DNA of 64,000 nt, taken from contig OZ246966.1 in assembly GCA_965232405.1 (NCBI GenBank), positions 1,178,001-1,242,000 of the forward strand. The letters run 5' to 3'. Of this stretch, positions 26,313-34,993 are shown piece by piece. Numbering within the stretch: the first letter of the stretch is position 1; the number at the start of each line of letters is the position of its first letter. The DNA is from RCIO01 sp965232405 (GTDB taxonomy: Bacteria > Pseudomonadota > Alphaproteobacteria > Rhizobiales > Rhizobiaceae). Both the position numbers and the translations under genes were made by a program. The notes under the pieces were generated by a model. That model saw nothing but the letters and a program-made list of their open reading frames with translations, searched no databases and had not been told where the DNA came from.

Positions 26313-26360
26313 GTTGTCCGAAATCAGGAAATCCGTGAGGCAGCTTGCCTGCCGCCCGGT

Positions 26361-26936
26361 TCAGACGACCTGTTCGACCTGCTGCACTTCGGGAACGAAG
26401 TGGCGAAGCAGGTTCTGGATGCCGTGCTTCAACGTCGCTGTCGAGGACGGGCAGCCGGCGCAGGCACCCTTCATGTTCAGGAACACGGTACCGTTCTGAT
26501 AACCGCGGAACGTGATGTCGCCGCCATCCTGCGCAACCGCCGGACGCACGCGCGTATCAAGCAATTCCTTGATGGTGAGCACGATTTCCTTGTCCTCGTC
26601 CTCAAAGAACTCCTCACCTTCATCCGACGCGATGTCGTTGGCATTCTCATCCGCCATTACCGGCATGCCGGACATGAAATGCTCCATGATCGCGCCGAGA
26701 ACGGCGGGTTTCAGGTGCTGCCAGTCCGGCTCGTCCTGCTTGGTCACGGTGACGAAATCATAGCCGAGGAAAACACCGATGACGCCCGGCACCTCAAACA
26801 GCCGCGCTGCAAGCGGCGAAGCCGTGCGCGCGCTGTCGGCGTCGCGGAAGTCGGCCGTTCCGGCCTGCATCACTTCCTTGCCCGGGAGAAATTTCAGGGT
26901 CGCGGGATTGGGGGTTGCCTCCGTCTGGATAAACAT
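26361..26936 (-). CDS. NifU family Fe-S scaffold/carrier protein (Nfu type)
   Basis: A 191-residue two-domain protein. The N-terminal Nfu_N domain starts MFIQTEATPNPATLKFLPG, and the C-terminal NifU domain has DGGDITFRGYQNGTVFL and the CAGCPSS cluster-binding motif. It assembles or carries [4Fe-4S] clusters to target proteins. The linker (about residues 95-115) is strongly acidic. An Irr-type box lies 25 bases upstream of the start, suggesting iron control. Confidence 0.93.
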   Translation of the reverse strand: MFIQTEATPNPATLKFLPGKEVMQAGTADFRDADSARTASPLAARLFEVPGVIGVFLGYDFVTVTKQDEPDWQHLKPAVLGAIMEHFMSGMPVMADENANDIASDEGEEFFEDEDKEIVLTIKELLDTRVRPAVAQDGGDITFRGYQNGTVFLNMKGACAGCPSSTATLKHGIQNLLRHFVPEVQQVEQVV

Positions 26937-26960
26937 TGCGGCACTCCGTCTCCGATAAAC

Positions 26961-26977
26961 TTTTGAATAATTCTAAA
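26961..26977. promoter_or_regulatory. Candidate Irr box upstream of the nifU-like gene
   Basis: TTTTGAATAATTCTAAA matches the iron-control element consensus at 16 of 17 positions by eye and is palindromic at 7 of 8 pairs. It lies 25 bases upstream of the Nfu-type start on the minus strand, in the 90-base gap after usp, where a bound repressor would cover the promoter. Confidence 0.6.
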
Positions 26978-27026
26978 TAGGCCCGATGGCGGCGCGGTTC
27001 AAGCGCCATACGCGGTATTCGGCTCC

Positions 27027-27518
27027 TCAGGCGAGGCTTTCGATATCCTCGTCGGAGAGGTTCTGCGGAACCACCGTTACGGGGATCGGGAAGGCGGCGC
27101 CCTTGCCCGCGATGGAGGAAACCAGAGGTCCCGGTCCCTCTTTGGCGTTGCCGGCGGCGAGAACCAGGATGGCGATATCCTGATCCTCCTCGATCAGCTT
27201 GTGGATCTCTTCCACGCGCGAGCCTTCGCGGATCTCAAGCTCCGGCTCGATTCCCACCTTTTCGCGCACCTTTGCCGCATGTTGCTCAAGCGTAGCCGAA
27301 GCCGCGGTCTGGGCCTCGTCGCGCATGATCTGCTCGACGCCGAGAAACTGCTGGAAATCACCCGTATCGATGACGAAAAGCAGCACGACAGCGCCGCCGG
27401 TGGCGTTGGCGCGATGCGCCGCATAGACGACAGCCCGCTCGCATTCAGGGGTTTCGTCGATAACGGCAAGGAACTTGCGCCGGTGGCCGGCCTCCCTGCT
27501 CAGACGTTTGGATACCAT
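27027..27518 (-). CDS. Universal stress protein (UspA family)
   Basis: A 163-residue single USP domain. It begins with KFLAVIDETPECERAVVYAA, the family's first strand with its Asp, and ends with a strand-loop region (ILVLAAGNAKEGPGPLVSSIAGK, about residues 118-140) in place of the strict G-2x-G-9x-G(S/T) ATP loop. The glycine pattern is only partly kept, so nucleotide binding is uncertain. Such genes are conserved beside trpS in Rhizobiales. Its role is unknown. Confidence 0.88.
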   Translation of the reverse strand: MVSKRLSREAGHRRKFLAVIDETPECERAVVYAAHRANATGGAVVLLFVIDTGDFQQFLGVEQIMRDEAQTAASATLEQHAAKVREKVGIEPELEIREGSRVEEIHKLIEEDQDIAILVLAAGNAKEGPGPLVSSIAGKGAAFPIPVTVVPQNLSDEDIESLA

Positions 27519-27631
27519 TCAGGCTTTCCCGGTCTGTTTCCAAACACAATCTGCCATCGGACCCGGCCAGCGGCAAGCTGGCCCGATGGCCTGTTGACGA
27601 GGCTACTGAAAGCGACCGCTGGCGTCACCGA

Positions 27632-28699
27632 TCAGTCGCGCAGCAGACCGACGATCTTGCGCACCGACTTCATGACAATCTCGGCCTCCGCCTCGGCGCG
27701 CTCACCGCCGGTCTTCAGGACACCGTCCACATAGGCACGGTCATCGGTGATACGGCGCATTTCGGCGGCAATCGGGGCAATCTTTTCCACGGCAAGGTCG
27801 GCGAGTGCCGGCTTGAACTCCGAAAACTGCTTTCCGCCAAAGTCGGAGATCACTGCGTCCGCGCTGGTTTCGGCAAGCGCTGCGAAAATCGTGACAAGGT
27901 TCAGAGCCTCGGGCCGGCTTTCCAGCCCTTCAATCTCGGACGGCAGCGGTTCGGGATCGGTCTTGGCCTTGCGGATCTTCTTGGCAATCGTGTCGGCATC
28001 GTCGGTCAGATTGATGCGCGACAGGTCCGACGGGTCGGATTTCGACATCTTCTTCGTACCGTCGCGCAGCGACATGACGCGCGGAGCCGGCCCCTCGATA
28101 AGCGGTTCGGTGATCGGGAAAAAGCCGTGCACCTTCTCATCACCCACCATCATCTCGACACCGACGCCAAGATCGGCAATGCGCTCGGAGAAGTCGTTGT
28201 TGAACTTCTGGGCAATGTCGCGCGTCAGTTCCAGGTGCTGCTTCTGGTCGTCGCCCACCGGCACATGCGTGCCGCGATAGGCCAGAATGTCGGCAGCCAT
28301 CAGCGTCGGATAGGCGAACAGGCCGACCGATGCGTTCTCGCGGTCCTTGCCGGCTTTCTCCTTGAATTGGGTCATGCGGTTCAGCCAACCCATGCGGGCG
28401 ACGCAATTGAAGATCCATGCAAGCTCGGCATGCTGCGGCACGCGGCTCTGGTTGAAGACGATGTGCTTTTCGGGGTCGATACCGGCGGCCAGGAATGCGG
28501 CGGTCACTTCGCGCGTCTGGGCCGCCAGATCTTCATGGACAAGCTGGGCCGTAATCGAATGCAGGTCGACGACGCAATAGATGCAATCGTTCTCGTCCTG
28601 CAGGGCGACGAAGCGCTTGATGGCGCCGAGATAGTTGCCGAGGTGGAGGTTTCCGGTCGGCTGAACGCCGGAAAACACACGTTCTTTGATCGTATTCAT
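27632..28699 (-). CDS. trpS: Tryptophan--tRNA ligase
   Basis: A 355-residue class I synthetase. The HIGH-equivalent motif is TGNLHLGNYLG and the KMSKS motif is TKKMSKSDPS; both lie in the expected places. Full length for the bacterial enzyme. It charges tRNA-Trp in the cytoplasm. Preceded by murJ with an 85-base gap on the same strand. Confidence 0.97.
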   Translation of the reverse strand: MNTIKERVFSGVQPTGNLHLGNYLGAIKRFVALQDENDCIYCVVDLHSITAQLVHEDLAAQTREVTAAFLAAGIDPEKHIVFNQSRVPQHAELAWIFNCVARMGWLNRMTQFKEKAGKDRENASVGLFAYPTLMAADILAYRGTHVPVGDDQKQHLELTRDIAQKFNNDFSERIADLGVGVEMMVGDEKVHGFFPITEPLIEGPAPRVMSLRDGTKKMSKSDPSDLSRINLTDDADTIAKKIRKAKTDPEPLPSEIEGLESRPEALNLVTIFAALAETSADAVISDFGGKQFSEFKPALADLAVEKIAPIAAEMRRITDDRAYVDGVLKTGGERAEAEAEIVMKSVRKIVGLLRD

Positions 28700-28784
28700 G
28701 GGTAGGAGTTCCGTGGCTTGTGGAGGGCCGTTTCGCGCGCGGCGAAATTCGGTGCGCGGCTTATGGACGAGCGCTGACCGCTAA

Positions 28785-30353
28785 TCAAGTGGCTCGGCGG
28801 CGACGACGCAGAAGTCCGGTGATTTCACGCCGGTCGATCGCGCCGGCAGCAATCGCAATCGCGAAATAGACCACGGCGGCCGCTAGGATCACCGCAATAA
28901 CGGCCAGCACCCGCACGCCGACCAGCGCGTGTCCGAGCCAGGGCGCGGCCACGTCGCCCAACGCCCAGATTATCCCGCCCATGACGGCGCTTGCCACAAC
29001 CAGCAGCGCCACGCGGCGCAAGGTTGCGACCGAAGGCCGGAAATGGGAGCGCTGCCAAAGCGTGCCTGCCAGAAGCAGAAAATTCACCCAGGCCGAAACG
29101 GAGGAGGCGACGGCGATAGCGACAAAGCCGTAGGCGGGAAAGAGCATCAGTGCCGCCGCGATGTTGACGACGACCGTCACCATCGCAAACCACATCGGCG
29201 TTCGCATGTCCTCGCGGGCGAAGAAGCCCGGCTGAAACACCTTGATCAGCACATAGGCCGGCAGGCCTGCGGCAAAGGCAGCCAGTGCCGCGGCGGTCAT
29301 CAGCGTGTCGGCGCTGGTGAACTCGCCGCGCTCGTAAAGGACATTGATAATCGGGCCGGGCATCACCATCAGGCCGATCGCGGCCGGCAGGGTGAGCGCC
29401 AGCGCGAATTCGAGCGAGCGGTTCTGCAGATGCTGGACCTCGGCGGTGTCTTTTGCCCTCAGCGAGCGTGACAGCTCCGGCAACAACACGACACCGACCG
29501 CCGCGCCAATCACGCCCAGCGGCAGCTGGTTGATACGGTCGGCGAAATTCAGAATGCTGATCGCGCCATCCTGTGCCGAGGCGATGATGCGCCCCACAAG
29601 CAGGTTGATCTGCATGATGCCGCCGGTCAGCACCGCCGGCCCCATCAGGACAAGCAGCCGCTTCACACCGGGTGTGAGCTTTGGCAGGCGAAGGCGCAGG
29701 CTCAGCCCCTCGCGGCGCACACCGGCGATAAGAAGCACCAGCTGCAACACGCCCGAAACGAACACACCCCAGGCAAGCCAGAGGCCGGTCGTGCGTGCGT
29801 CCGTGCCCGCCGCCAGCGCGCCAGCCAGAATGCCGACCAGCACCACATTGAGCAGGGTCGGAACAAGTGCAGCAAAAAAGAAGCGCCGCATGGAGTTGAG
29901 CACGCCCGACAGCATGGCGACCAGCGACATGCAGAAGAGATACGGGAACATGATCCGCGTCATCACGACGGTGAGGTCGAACTTGTCAGGCGTATCGGCA
30001 AAACCTGGCGCGATCACCGTCGCCACCAGCCAGGGCATGAAGAGGATCGCCAGTCCGGACAACGCCAGAAGCACCGTTACGAGCATGGCCAGCACGTCCT
30101 CGCCAAACCGGCGCGCAGCCTCCAGTCCACCGCCCTCAAGCTCCTTGGCAAACAGCGGCACGAAGGCGGTATTGAACGCGCCTTCGGCGAAGATGCGCCT
30201 GAACAGGTTCGGAAACAGGAATGCCGCGTAGAATGCATCCGCTACCTGGCCGACGCCGAGTGCGGCGGCGATCAGTGCCTCGCGGGCAAAACCCAGAACG
30301 CGGCTCGCCATCACGGCGCTGCCAACGCTGGCGAATTTTGTGATCAGGCTCAC
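28785..30353 (-). CDS. murJ: Lipid II flippase MurJ (MviN)
   Basis: A 522-residue membrane protein with about 14 segments of the MurJ/MviN family. It starts SLITKFASVGSAVMASRVLGFAREALIA and has AFYAAFLFPNLFRRIFAEGAFNTAFVP, both hallmark sequences. GTG 30353 is used because the longer frame overlaps glnD; the GTG lies 10 bases after the glnD stop. It flips lipid II across the inner membrane for peptidoglycan synthesis. The glnD-murJ-trpS order is typical of Rhizobiales. Confidence 0.95.
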   Translation of the reverse strand: MSLITKFASVGSAVMASRVLGFAREALIAAALGVGQVADAFYAAFLFPNLFRRIFAEGAFNTAFVPLFAKELEGGGLEAARRFGEDVLAMLVTVLLALSGLAILFMPWLVATVIAPGFADTPDKFDLTVVMTRIMFPYLFCMSLVAMLSGVLNSMRRFFFAALVPTLLNVVLVGILAGALAAGTDARTTGLWLAWGVFVSGVLQLVLLIAGVRREGLSLRLRLPKLTPGVKRLLVLMGPAVLTGGIMQINLLVGRIIASAQDGAISILNFADRINQLPLGVIGAAVGVVLLPELSRSLRAKDTAEVQHLQNRSLEFALALTLPAAIGLMVMPGPIINVLYERGEFTSADTLMTAAALAAFAAGLPAYVLIKVFQPGFFAREDMRTPMWFAMVTVVVNIAAALMLFPAYGFVAIAVASSVSAWVNFLLLAGTLWQRSHFRPSVATLRRVALLVVASAVMGGIIWALGDVAAPWLGHALVGVRVLAVIAVILAAAVVYFAIAIAAGAIDRREITGLLRRRRRAT

Positions 30354-30363
30354 AGGCGGATGC

Positions 30364-33168
30364 TCACTCGGCTGCCTGGCGCGTGCGCGCCGTGGCTGTC
30401 TTCGACCCCGAACCCTCAAGCGTTTCCAGCAGCCCTTTCTGGATCGCCTCGATGCGGCTGTCGCTCACCACTTTCTGGCCGGTGAGGTCGGTCACATAGA
30501 ATGTGTCGATCACTTTCTCGCCGAAAGTCGTGATGTGCGCCGACGCGATGTCGAGCGACAGATCGGAAATGCTGCCGGTGATCTCGGACAGGAGGCCCGG
30601 CCGGTCGAGGCAGGTGACTTCGATGACGGAGAAGCGGTTCGACAATGTGTTGCGGATCTCGACGCGCGGCTCGACGCGAAAGGCTTTAGCGCCCCGCTTG
30701 GGCTTGGCGCGATCCCTGATCATCTCAGGAAGATAGCTTTGCCCCGAGAGCACGCTCTCAATCAGCTTGCCGACGCGCGCCGCACGGCGACGTTCGTCCT
30801 CGTCGAGATCGAACTCGCGATTGATCAGGATCGTGTCGAGCGCACGGCCATCGGAGGTGGTGAAAATCTGGGCGTCAACAATGTTGCCGCCGGCGGCCGC
30901 ACACGCACCTGCGACCACGCTCAGCAGGCGCGGATGGTCGGGCGCCAGAACCGTGATCTCGGTCACGGCCTCGAATGTCAGCGGTCGGGCCATCGTCGCC
31001 AGGTTGCGGCCGTCCGCATCTGCCTCGCGGATGAAATTCGCGTGGCGTATCTGATCGTCGATATCAACCGTCATCAGGTAGTTGTCGTAATGCAGCTTGA
31101 GATAGCGCTTGCGCTCGGCGTCCGGCCATTCCGCAAGCGCCTCGGCCAGCTGTTCGCGAGCGGCGCCCGCACGCTCGGCGCGCGAAACCTCGGAGAAGCC
31201 GCCGGTCAGCAACAGCTCCGTCTCGAAAAACAGCGTGCGCAGCAACTGACCTTTCCAACCGTTCCAGACGCCGGGACCGACGCCGCGAATGTCGCATACC
31301 GTCAGCACCAGAAGCAGCTTCAGCCGCTCCACCGACTGCACGACATTGGCGAAGTCCTCGATCGTCTTGCGGTCGTTGAGATCACGGGTCTGCGCCGTCA
31401 TCGACATCAGCAGATGATACTCGATCAGCCAGGCGATCGTCTCGGTGTCTTCCTTGGAAAAACCCATATGCGGGCAGAGCCGGCGGGCAATGCGTGCGCC
31501 GGCAATCGAGTGATCCTCCGGCCGGCCCTTGGCTATGTCGTGCAACAGCAGCGTCGCATAAAGCAGCTCGCGCCGGTGTTTCAGGTCGGGCATCAGCGAG
31601 TGCGCAAGCGGATGAACCTTCTCCGCCTCGCCACGCTCGATCTGCGAAAACACACCGATGCAGCGCAGCAGATGCTCGTCCACCGTATAGTGGTGGTACA
31701 TGGAGAACTGCATCATCGCGACGATCTTGTTGAAGTCGGGGATGAGCTTGCCCAGCACGCCGGCCTCGTTCATGCGACGCATGTTGAGTTCGGGGTCGCG
31801 GCCCGACGCAAGTACGTCGATGAACAGGCGGTTCGCCTCCTCGTCGCGGCGCAAATTGCGGTCGATCAGTTTCAGCGAGCGGGTCACCAGCTGCATGGCG
31901 TCGGGGTGGTATTCCAGCCCGTGCTTGTCGGCCAGCCAGAACAGCCTCAGCAGGTTGACCGGATCGCGCTTGAACACCTCGTCATCGGCAATCGTGATGC
32001 GATTGTTGTCGACGAGGAAATCAGAGGTGCCTGCCAACTTGCGACGGCGGCGCGAGAACGAGTTGAACAGCCGGTTGAAACCCGGGACCTGCTTGGCCTG
32101 TTCTTCCTCCAGCTTGGCGCAGAAGATGCGGGTCAGGTCGCCCACCGATTTGGCGGTCAGGAAGTAGTGCTTCATGAAGCGCTCGACCGCCGACAGGCCC
32201 GGGTGGCTTTGATAGCCCAGTCGTTCGGCAATTTCGCGCTGGATGTCGAAGTGCAGCCGCTCTTCCGCCTTGCCGGTCAGGAAATGCATGTGACAGCGCA
32301 CGGCCCACAGGAAGTCCTCGGCCTTGCGGAACTCCAGATATTCCTTGCGGGTGTAAACGCCCTTTTCCACCAGTTCTTCGGCGGTGCGGACACGGTAGAA
32401 ATATTTGCCGATCCAGAACAGCGTGTGCAGGTCGCGCAGCCCGCCCTTGCCGTTCTTGACGTTGGGCTCGACGAGGTAGCGGCTTTCGCCTTCCTTTTCG
32501 TGGCGCTCATCGCGCTCGGCGAGCTTGGCCTGCACGAATTCGGGCCCGGTCTGGCTCATCACCTTTTCGTCGAAGCGCTCGGTCAGTTCGTCGTTGAGTT
32601 CTGAATCGCCGCACAGAAAGCGCGCCTCGAGGATCGAGGTCCGGATCGTCATATCAGTGCGCGAAAGCCGCACACATTCGTCGACATTGCGGGTCGCGTG
32701 GCCGACCTTCAGACCGAGATCCCACAACACGTAGAGAATGTATTCGATGACCTGCTCGCCCCACGGCGTCTGCTTGTAGGGGCGCACGAACAGGAGGTCG
32801 ATGTCGGAACCGGGCGCCAGCGTGCCGCGTCCGTAACCGCCAACAGCGACCACCGCCATGCGCTCGGCAGCGCTTGGATTGCGCGCGGGATAAACGTGCT
32901 GAATAGCAAATTCGTAGAGCGCCGAGATAATCTCATCCATCAGGTGAGATATTCGCGCGGCGCAGGCCGTGCCGCCGCCGTCCTCGCCGAGCATGCGTTC
33001 AGCGGTCGCTCTGCCCTCAGCCATCGTTGTCTTGACGCATTCGAGCACCGCCGCGCGTGCATCCACGCTTCCGCCGTCACCGCCATTATCCTCGGCAATG
33101 GCCGACAAGCCGTCCCGAAGGGCGGTGCGGTCAACGATGAGTTCTAATCTGAGGGGAACCTTGGCCAT
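30364..33168 (-). CDS. glnD: Bifunctional PII uridylyltransferase/uridylyl-removing enzyme
   Basis: A 934-residue GlnD. The nucleotidyltransferase motif is VGGYGRGTLAPGSDIDLLF near residue 110. The HD domain has LLHDIAKGRPEDHS around residue 530, and two ACT domains follow at the C-terminus (LAPDHPRLLSVV and CLDRPGLLSEIT). ATG 33168 is used; a TTG at 33180 is possible. It senses glutamine through the ACT domains and modifies PII proteins GlnB/GlnK, linking nitrogen status to NtrBC. rpoN is also in this window, 23 kb away. Confidence 0.97.
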   Translation of the reverse strand: MAKVPLRLELIVDRTALRDGLSAIAEDNGGDGGSVDARAAVLECVKTTMAEGRATAERMLGEDGGGTACAARISHLMDEIISALYEFAIQHVYPARNPSAAERMAVVAVGGYGRGTLAPGSDIDLLFVRPYKQTPWGEQVIEYILYVLWDLGLKVGHATRNVDECVRLSRTDMTIRTSILEARFLCGDSELNDELTERFDEKVMSQTGPEFVQAKLAERDERHEKEGESRYLVEPNVKNGKGGLRDLHTLFWIGKYFYRVRTAEELVEKGVYTRKEYLEFRKAEDFLWAVRCHMHFLTGKAEERLHFDIQREIAERLGYQSHPGLSAVERFMKHYFLTAKSVGDLTRIFCAKLEEEQAKQVPGFNRLFNSFSRRRRKLAGTSDFLVDNNRITIADDEVFKRDPVNLLRLFWLADKHGLEYHPDAMQLVTRSLKLIDRNLRRDEEANRLFIDVLASGRDPELNMRRMNEAGVLGKLIPDFNKIVAMMQFSMYHHYTVDEHLLRCIGVFSQIERGEAEKVHPLAHSLMPDLKHRRELLYATLLLHDIAKGRPEDHSIAGARIARRLCPHMGFSKEDTETIAWLIEYHLLMSMTAQTRDLNDRKTIEDFANVVQSVERLKLLLVLTVCDIRGVGPGVWNGWKGQLLRTLFFETELLLTGGFSEVSRAERAGAAREQLAEALAEWPDAERKRYLKLHYDNYLMTVDIDDQIRHANFIREADADGRNLATMARPLTFEAVTEITVLAPDHPRLLSVVAGACAAAGGNIVDAQIFTTSDGRALDTILINREFDLDEDERRRAARVGKLIESVLSGQSYLPEMIRDRAKPKRGAKAFRVEPRVEIRNTLSNRFSVIEVTCLDRPGLLSEITGSISDLSLDIASAHITTFGEKVIDTFYVTDLTGQKVVSDSRIEAIQKGLLETLEGSGSKTATARTRQAAE

Positions 33169-33296
33169 TTCCGGGCGCAACTGCTTCGAAGGGTGCCGTC
33201 TATAGCGCGATTTCTTACGCCGCGATACGCTCGATCAGACTGCTTTCGTACGAAAGCCCGAATGCATTGCACGGGCTGGGGCCATTGCGAGGCGGC

Positions 33297-34916
33297 CTAC
33301 GCAGCGGATCGCTCGGCCTCCGCGCCGGTCCCGGTCTTGGAGCGCGCAAGGAAAGCAGCAAGTTCGGCCGCGCCAAGCGGCCGGGAGATGAAATATCCCT
33401 GCACGAAATCCGTGCGCGCAGCCATGTCGCGGAGAAGCTTCAGCCGTTCGGCCGTCTCGACGCCTTCCACGACCATCACCCGGCCGGTCGCATGGATCAT
33501 GTCGACGGCGTGGGTGAGCATCTGGGCCATCATCGAATTGTCCGGCGCCATAGCGAAGGACCGATCGAGCTTGACACCCTCCACCGAAAGGGCGGCGAGC
33601 GTCTGCATGTTCGAATAGCCGGTGCCGAAATCGTCGATATAGGTCTTGATGCCGGCGCGCCGCAATTCCTCGATCTGAAGTTGCGCGTCGGCGGGGATCT
33701 GGTCGCTCTCGACGATCTCGAGAACCACTTCGAAACGTTCCGGCTCATTGAGGAAGGGCGCATAGATCTTCAGTAGTGCCTGGCTGTCCAGATCGCGCGG
33801 GAAGATGTTGAAGTTGACCTGAATGGGCCGGTCCGGCGGAATGTTCTTCGACAGTTCGGAATAGGCTCGCCGTGCGACCATGGCGGTAAACTCGGCCGTC
33901 ATACCGTATTTCTCGACTATCGGAATAAACCGGTCCGGTGCGACGATGGATTCGTCCACATCGCGCCAACGTGCCAGAACCTCACAGCCCTTCATTTCAC
34001 CGGTCTCAAGGTTCATGACGGGCTGGTACACGCACATGACGTGATCCGGCTTGAGGTTGCGGCGAAACCGCTTCTCGAACGACCAGTAGCGCGTGACGAA
34101 CAGGTTGAATTGGAATGCCAGGCTGGTCGCTAGGACAACCGACATGAACAGCGCGAACGCAAGCATCTGGGGGTTGGAAAGAAAGATCGCGGCAAGGCTG
34201 GCTTCGGCCGCGACACAATGCACTCCACCGGGATCGCATTCCAGGTAATGGAGTGCGCCGCCCGAAAATGGCAGCAGGCCCGCACTGTCTGCTGCCTGGC
34301 GTGCGCGACCGTAGATGCCCTCGGCGCCCATGCGGTGCCATGAAGTACCGTCCTGCTCGACAATCGCGACTTCCAGGGCCATCCAGTCCGGCGCCGTCAT
34401 GTCCGCCTTCTGGGGTGCGACAATGGTCGCAAAAGGCTCTTGCAGGATCACGGTGCCCACGAGCCCCGGCAGCCCGACAAAACCAAGATCGCGATCGAAC
34501 CAGGTCACGAATCCGGTCGACCCCTGCCAGTCAATATCGGGCTCACCCAGATCGTGAATACGTTCGAAGCGCGGAATGTTGACCGAACACTGCGCCTGAC
34601 CGCCGGGCGCGTAGAGAAACTCGTTCAGGCCGTCGGGCAGGTAGGCGATCTCGCGTAGCTGGTCGTTGAACTCGGGCGAACAGGGTCGTGCGGTTACCCG
34701 CTGATGCAGCGCCTCGAATGTTCCGACAATGTTTTTGCGCAAATGGATGAAGTGCTGGGCGCTCTCGCGCGTTTCCAGCCTCATCATGTTCAGCGTTGTG
34801 ATGGTTGCGTAAGACAGCACCACCGCCAGAATTGCGGCGAACACCAGACCCCACACGCCGATGTTCAACATGCGCCTGTAACGCGCCGAAACGAATATGT
34901 TGACCAGTCGCGCCAT
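33297..34916 (-). CDS. Cyclic di-GMP phosphodiesterase, CSS-motif periplasmic sensor plus EAL domain
   Basis: A 539-residue protein with an N-terminal membrane helix (about 18-40), a periplasmic domain (to about 240), a second helix (about 245-270) and a C-terminal EAL domain. The periplasmic part has Cys residues in RPCSPEF and AQCSV, the pattern of the CSS-motif domain, plus a second pair in ECDPGGVHC. The EAL domain keeps its catalytic set: CEVLARW (ExLxR), VNFN, LEIVES, DDFGTGYS, KLDRS and EGVET. It should hydrolyse c-di-GMP, perhaps controlled by periplasmic disulfide state as shown for E. coli CSS proteins. It sits between mutS and glnD. Confidence 0.9.
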   Translation of the reverse strand: MARLVNIFVSARYRRMLNIGVWGLVFAAILAVVLSYATITTLNMMRLETRESAQHFIHLRKNIVGTFEALHQRVTARPCSPEFNDQLREIAYLPDGLNEFLYAPGGQAQCSVNIPRFERIHDLGEPDIDWQGSTGFVTWFDRDLGFVGLPGLVGTVILQEPFATIVAPQKADMTAPDWMALEVAIVEQDGTSWHRMGAEGIYGRARQAADSAGLLPFSGGALHYLECDPGGVHCVAAEASLAAIFLSNPQMLAFALFMSVVLATSLAFQFNLFVTRYWSFEKRFRRNLKPDHVMCVYQPVMNLETGEMKGCEVLARWRDVDESIVAPDRFIPIVEKYGMTAEFTAMVARRAYSELSKNIPPDRPIQVNFNIFPRDLDSQALLKIYAPFLNEPERFEVVLEIVESDQIPADAQLQIEELRRAGIKTYIDDFGTGYSNMQTLAALSVEGVKLDRSFAMAPDNSMMAQMLTHAVDMIHATGRVMVVEGVETAERLKLLRDMAARTDFVQGYFISRPLGAAELAAFLARSKTGTGAEAERSAA

Positions 34917-34993
34917 CAGGCCCCCCGTTCCCGCCTCATAAACTCACGAAACGTTCAAAGAGCGGTTAATATCTTTGGGGAACGTGCATTCAC

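Noticed and set aside
30340..32604. Very long open frame antisense to glnD and the murJ start (754 codons)
   Set aside because: Its protein is Arg/His/Gln-rich with no domain, as expected for a mirror of GC-rich codon use; glnD on the other strand is complete with all motifs.
34961..34970. Single TTAA upstream of the EAL gene as a CtrA site
   Set aside because: No second TTAA at seven bases' spacing.
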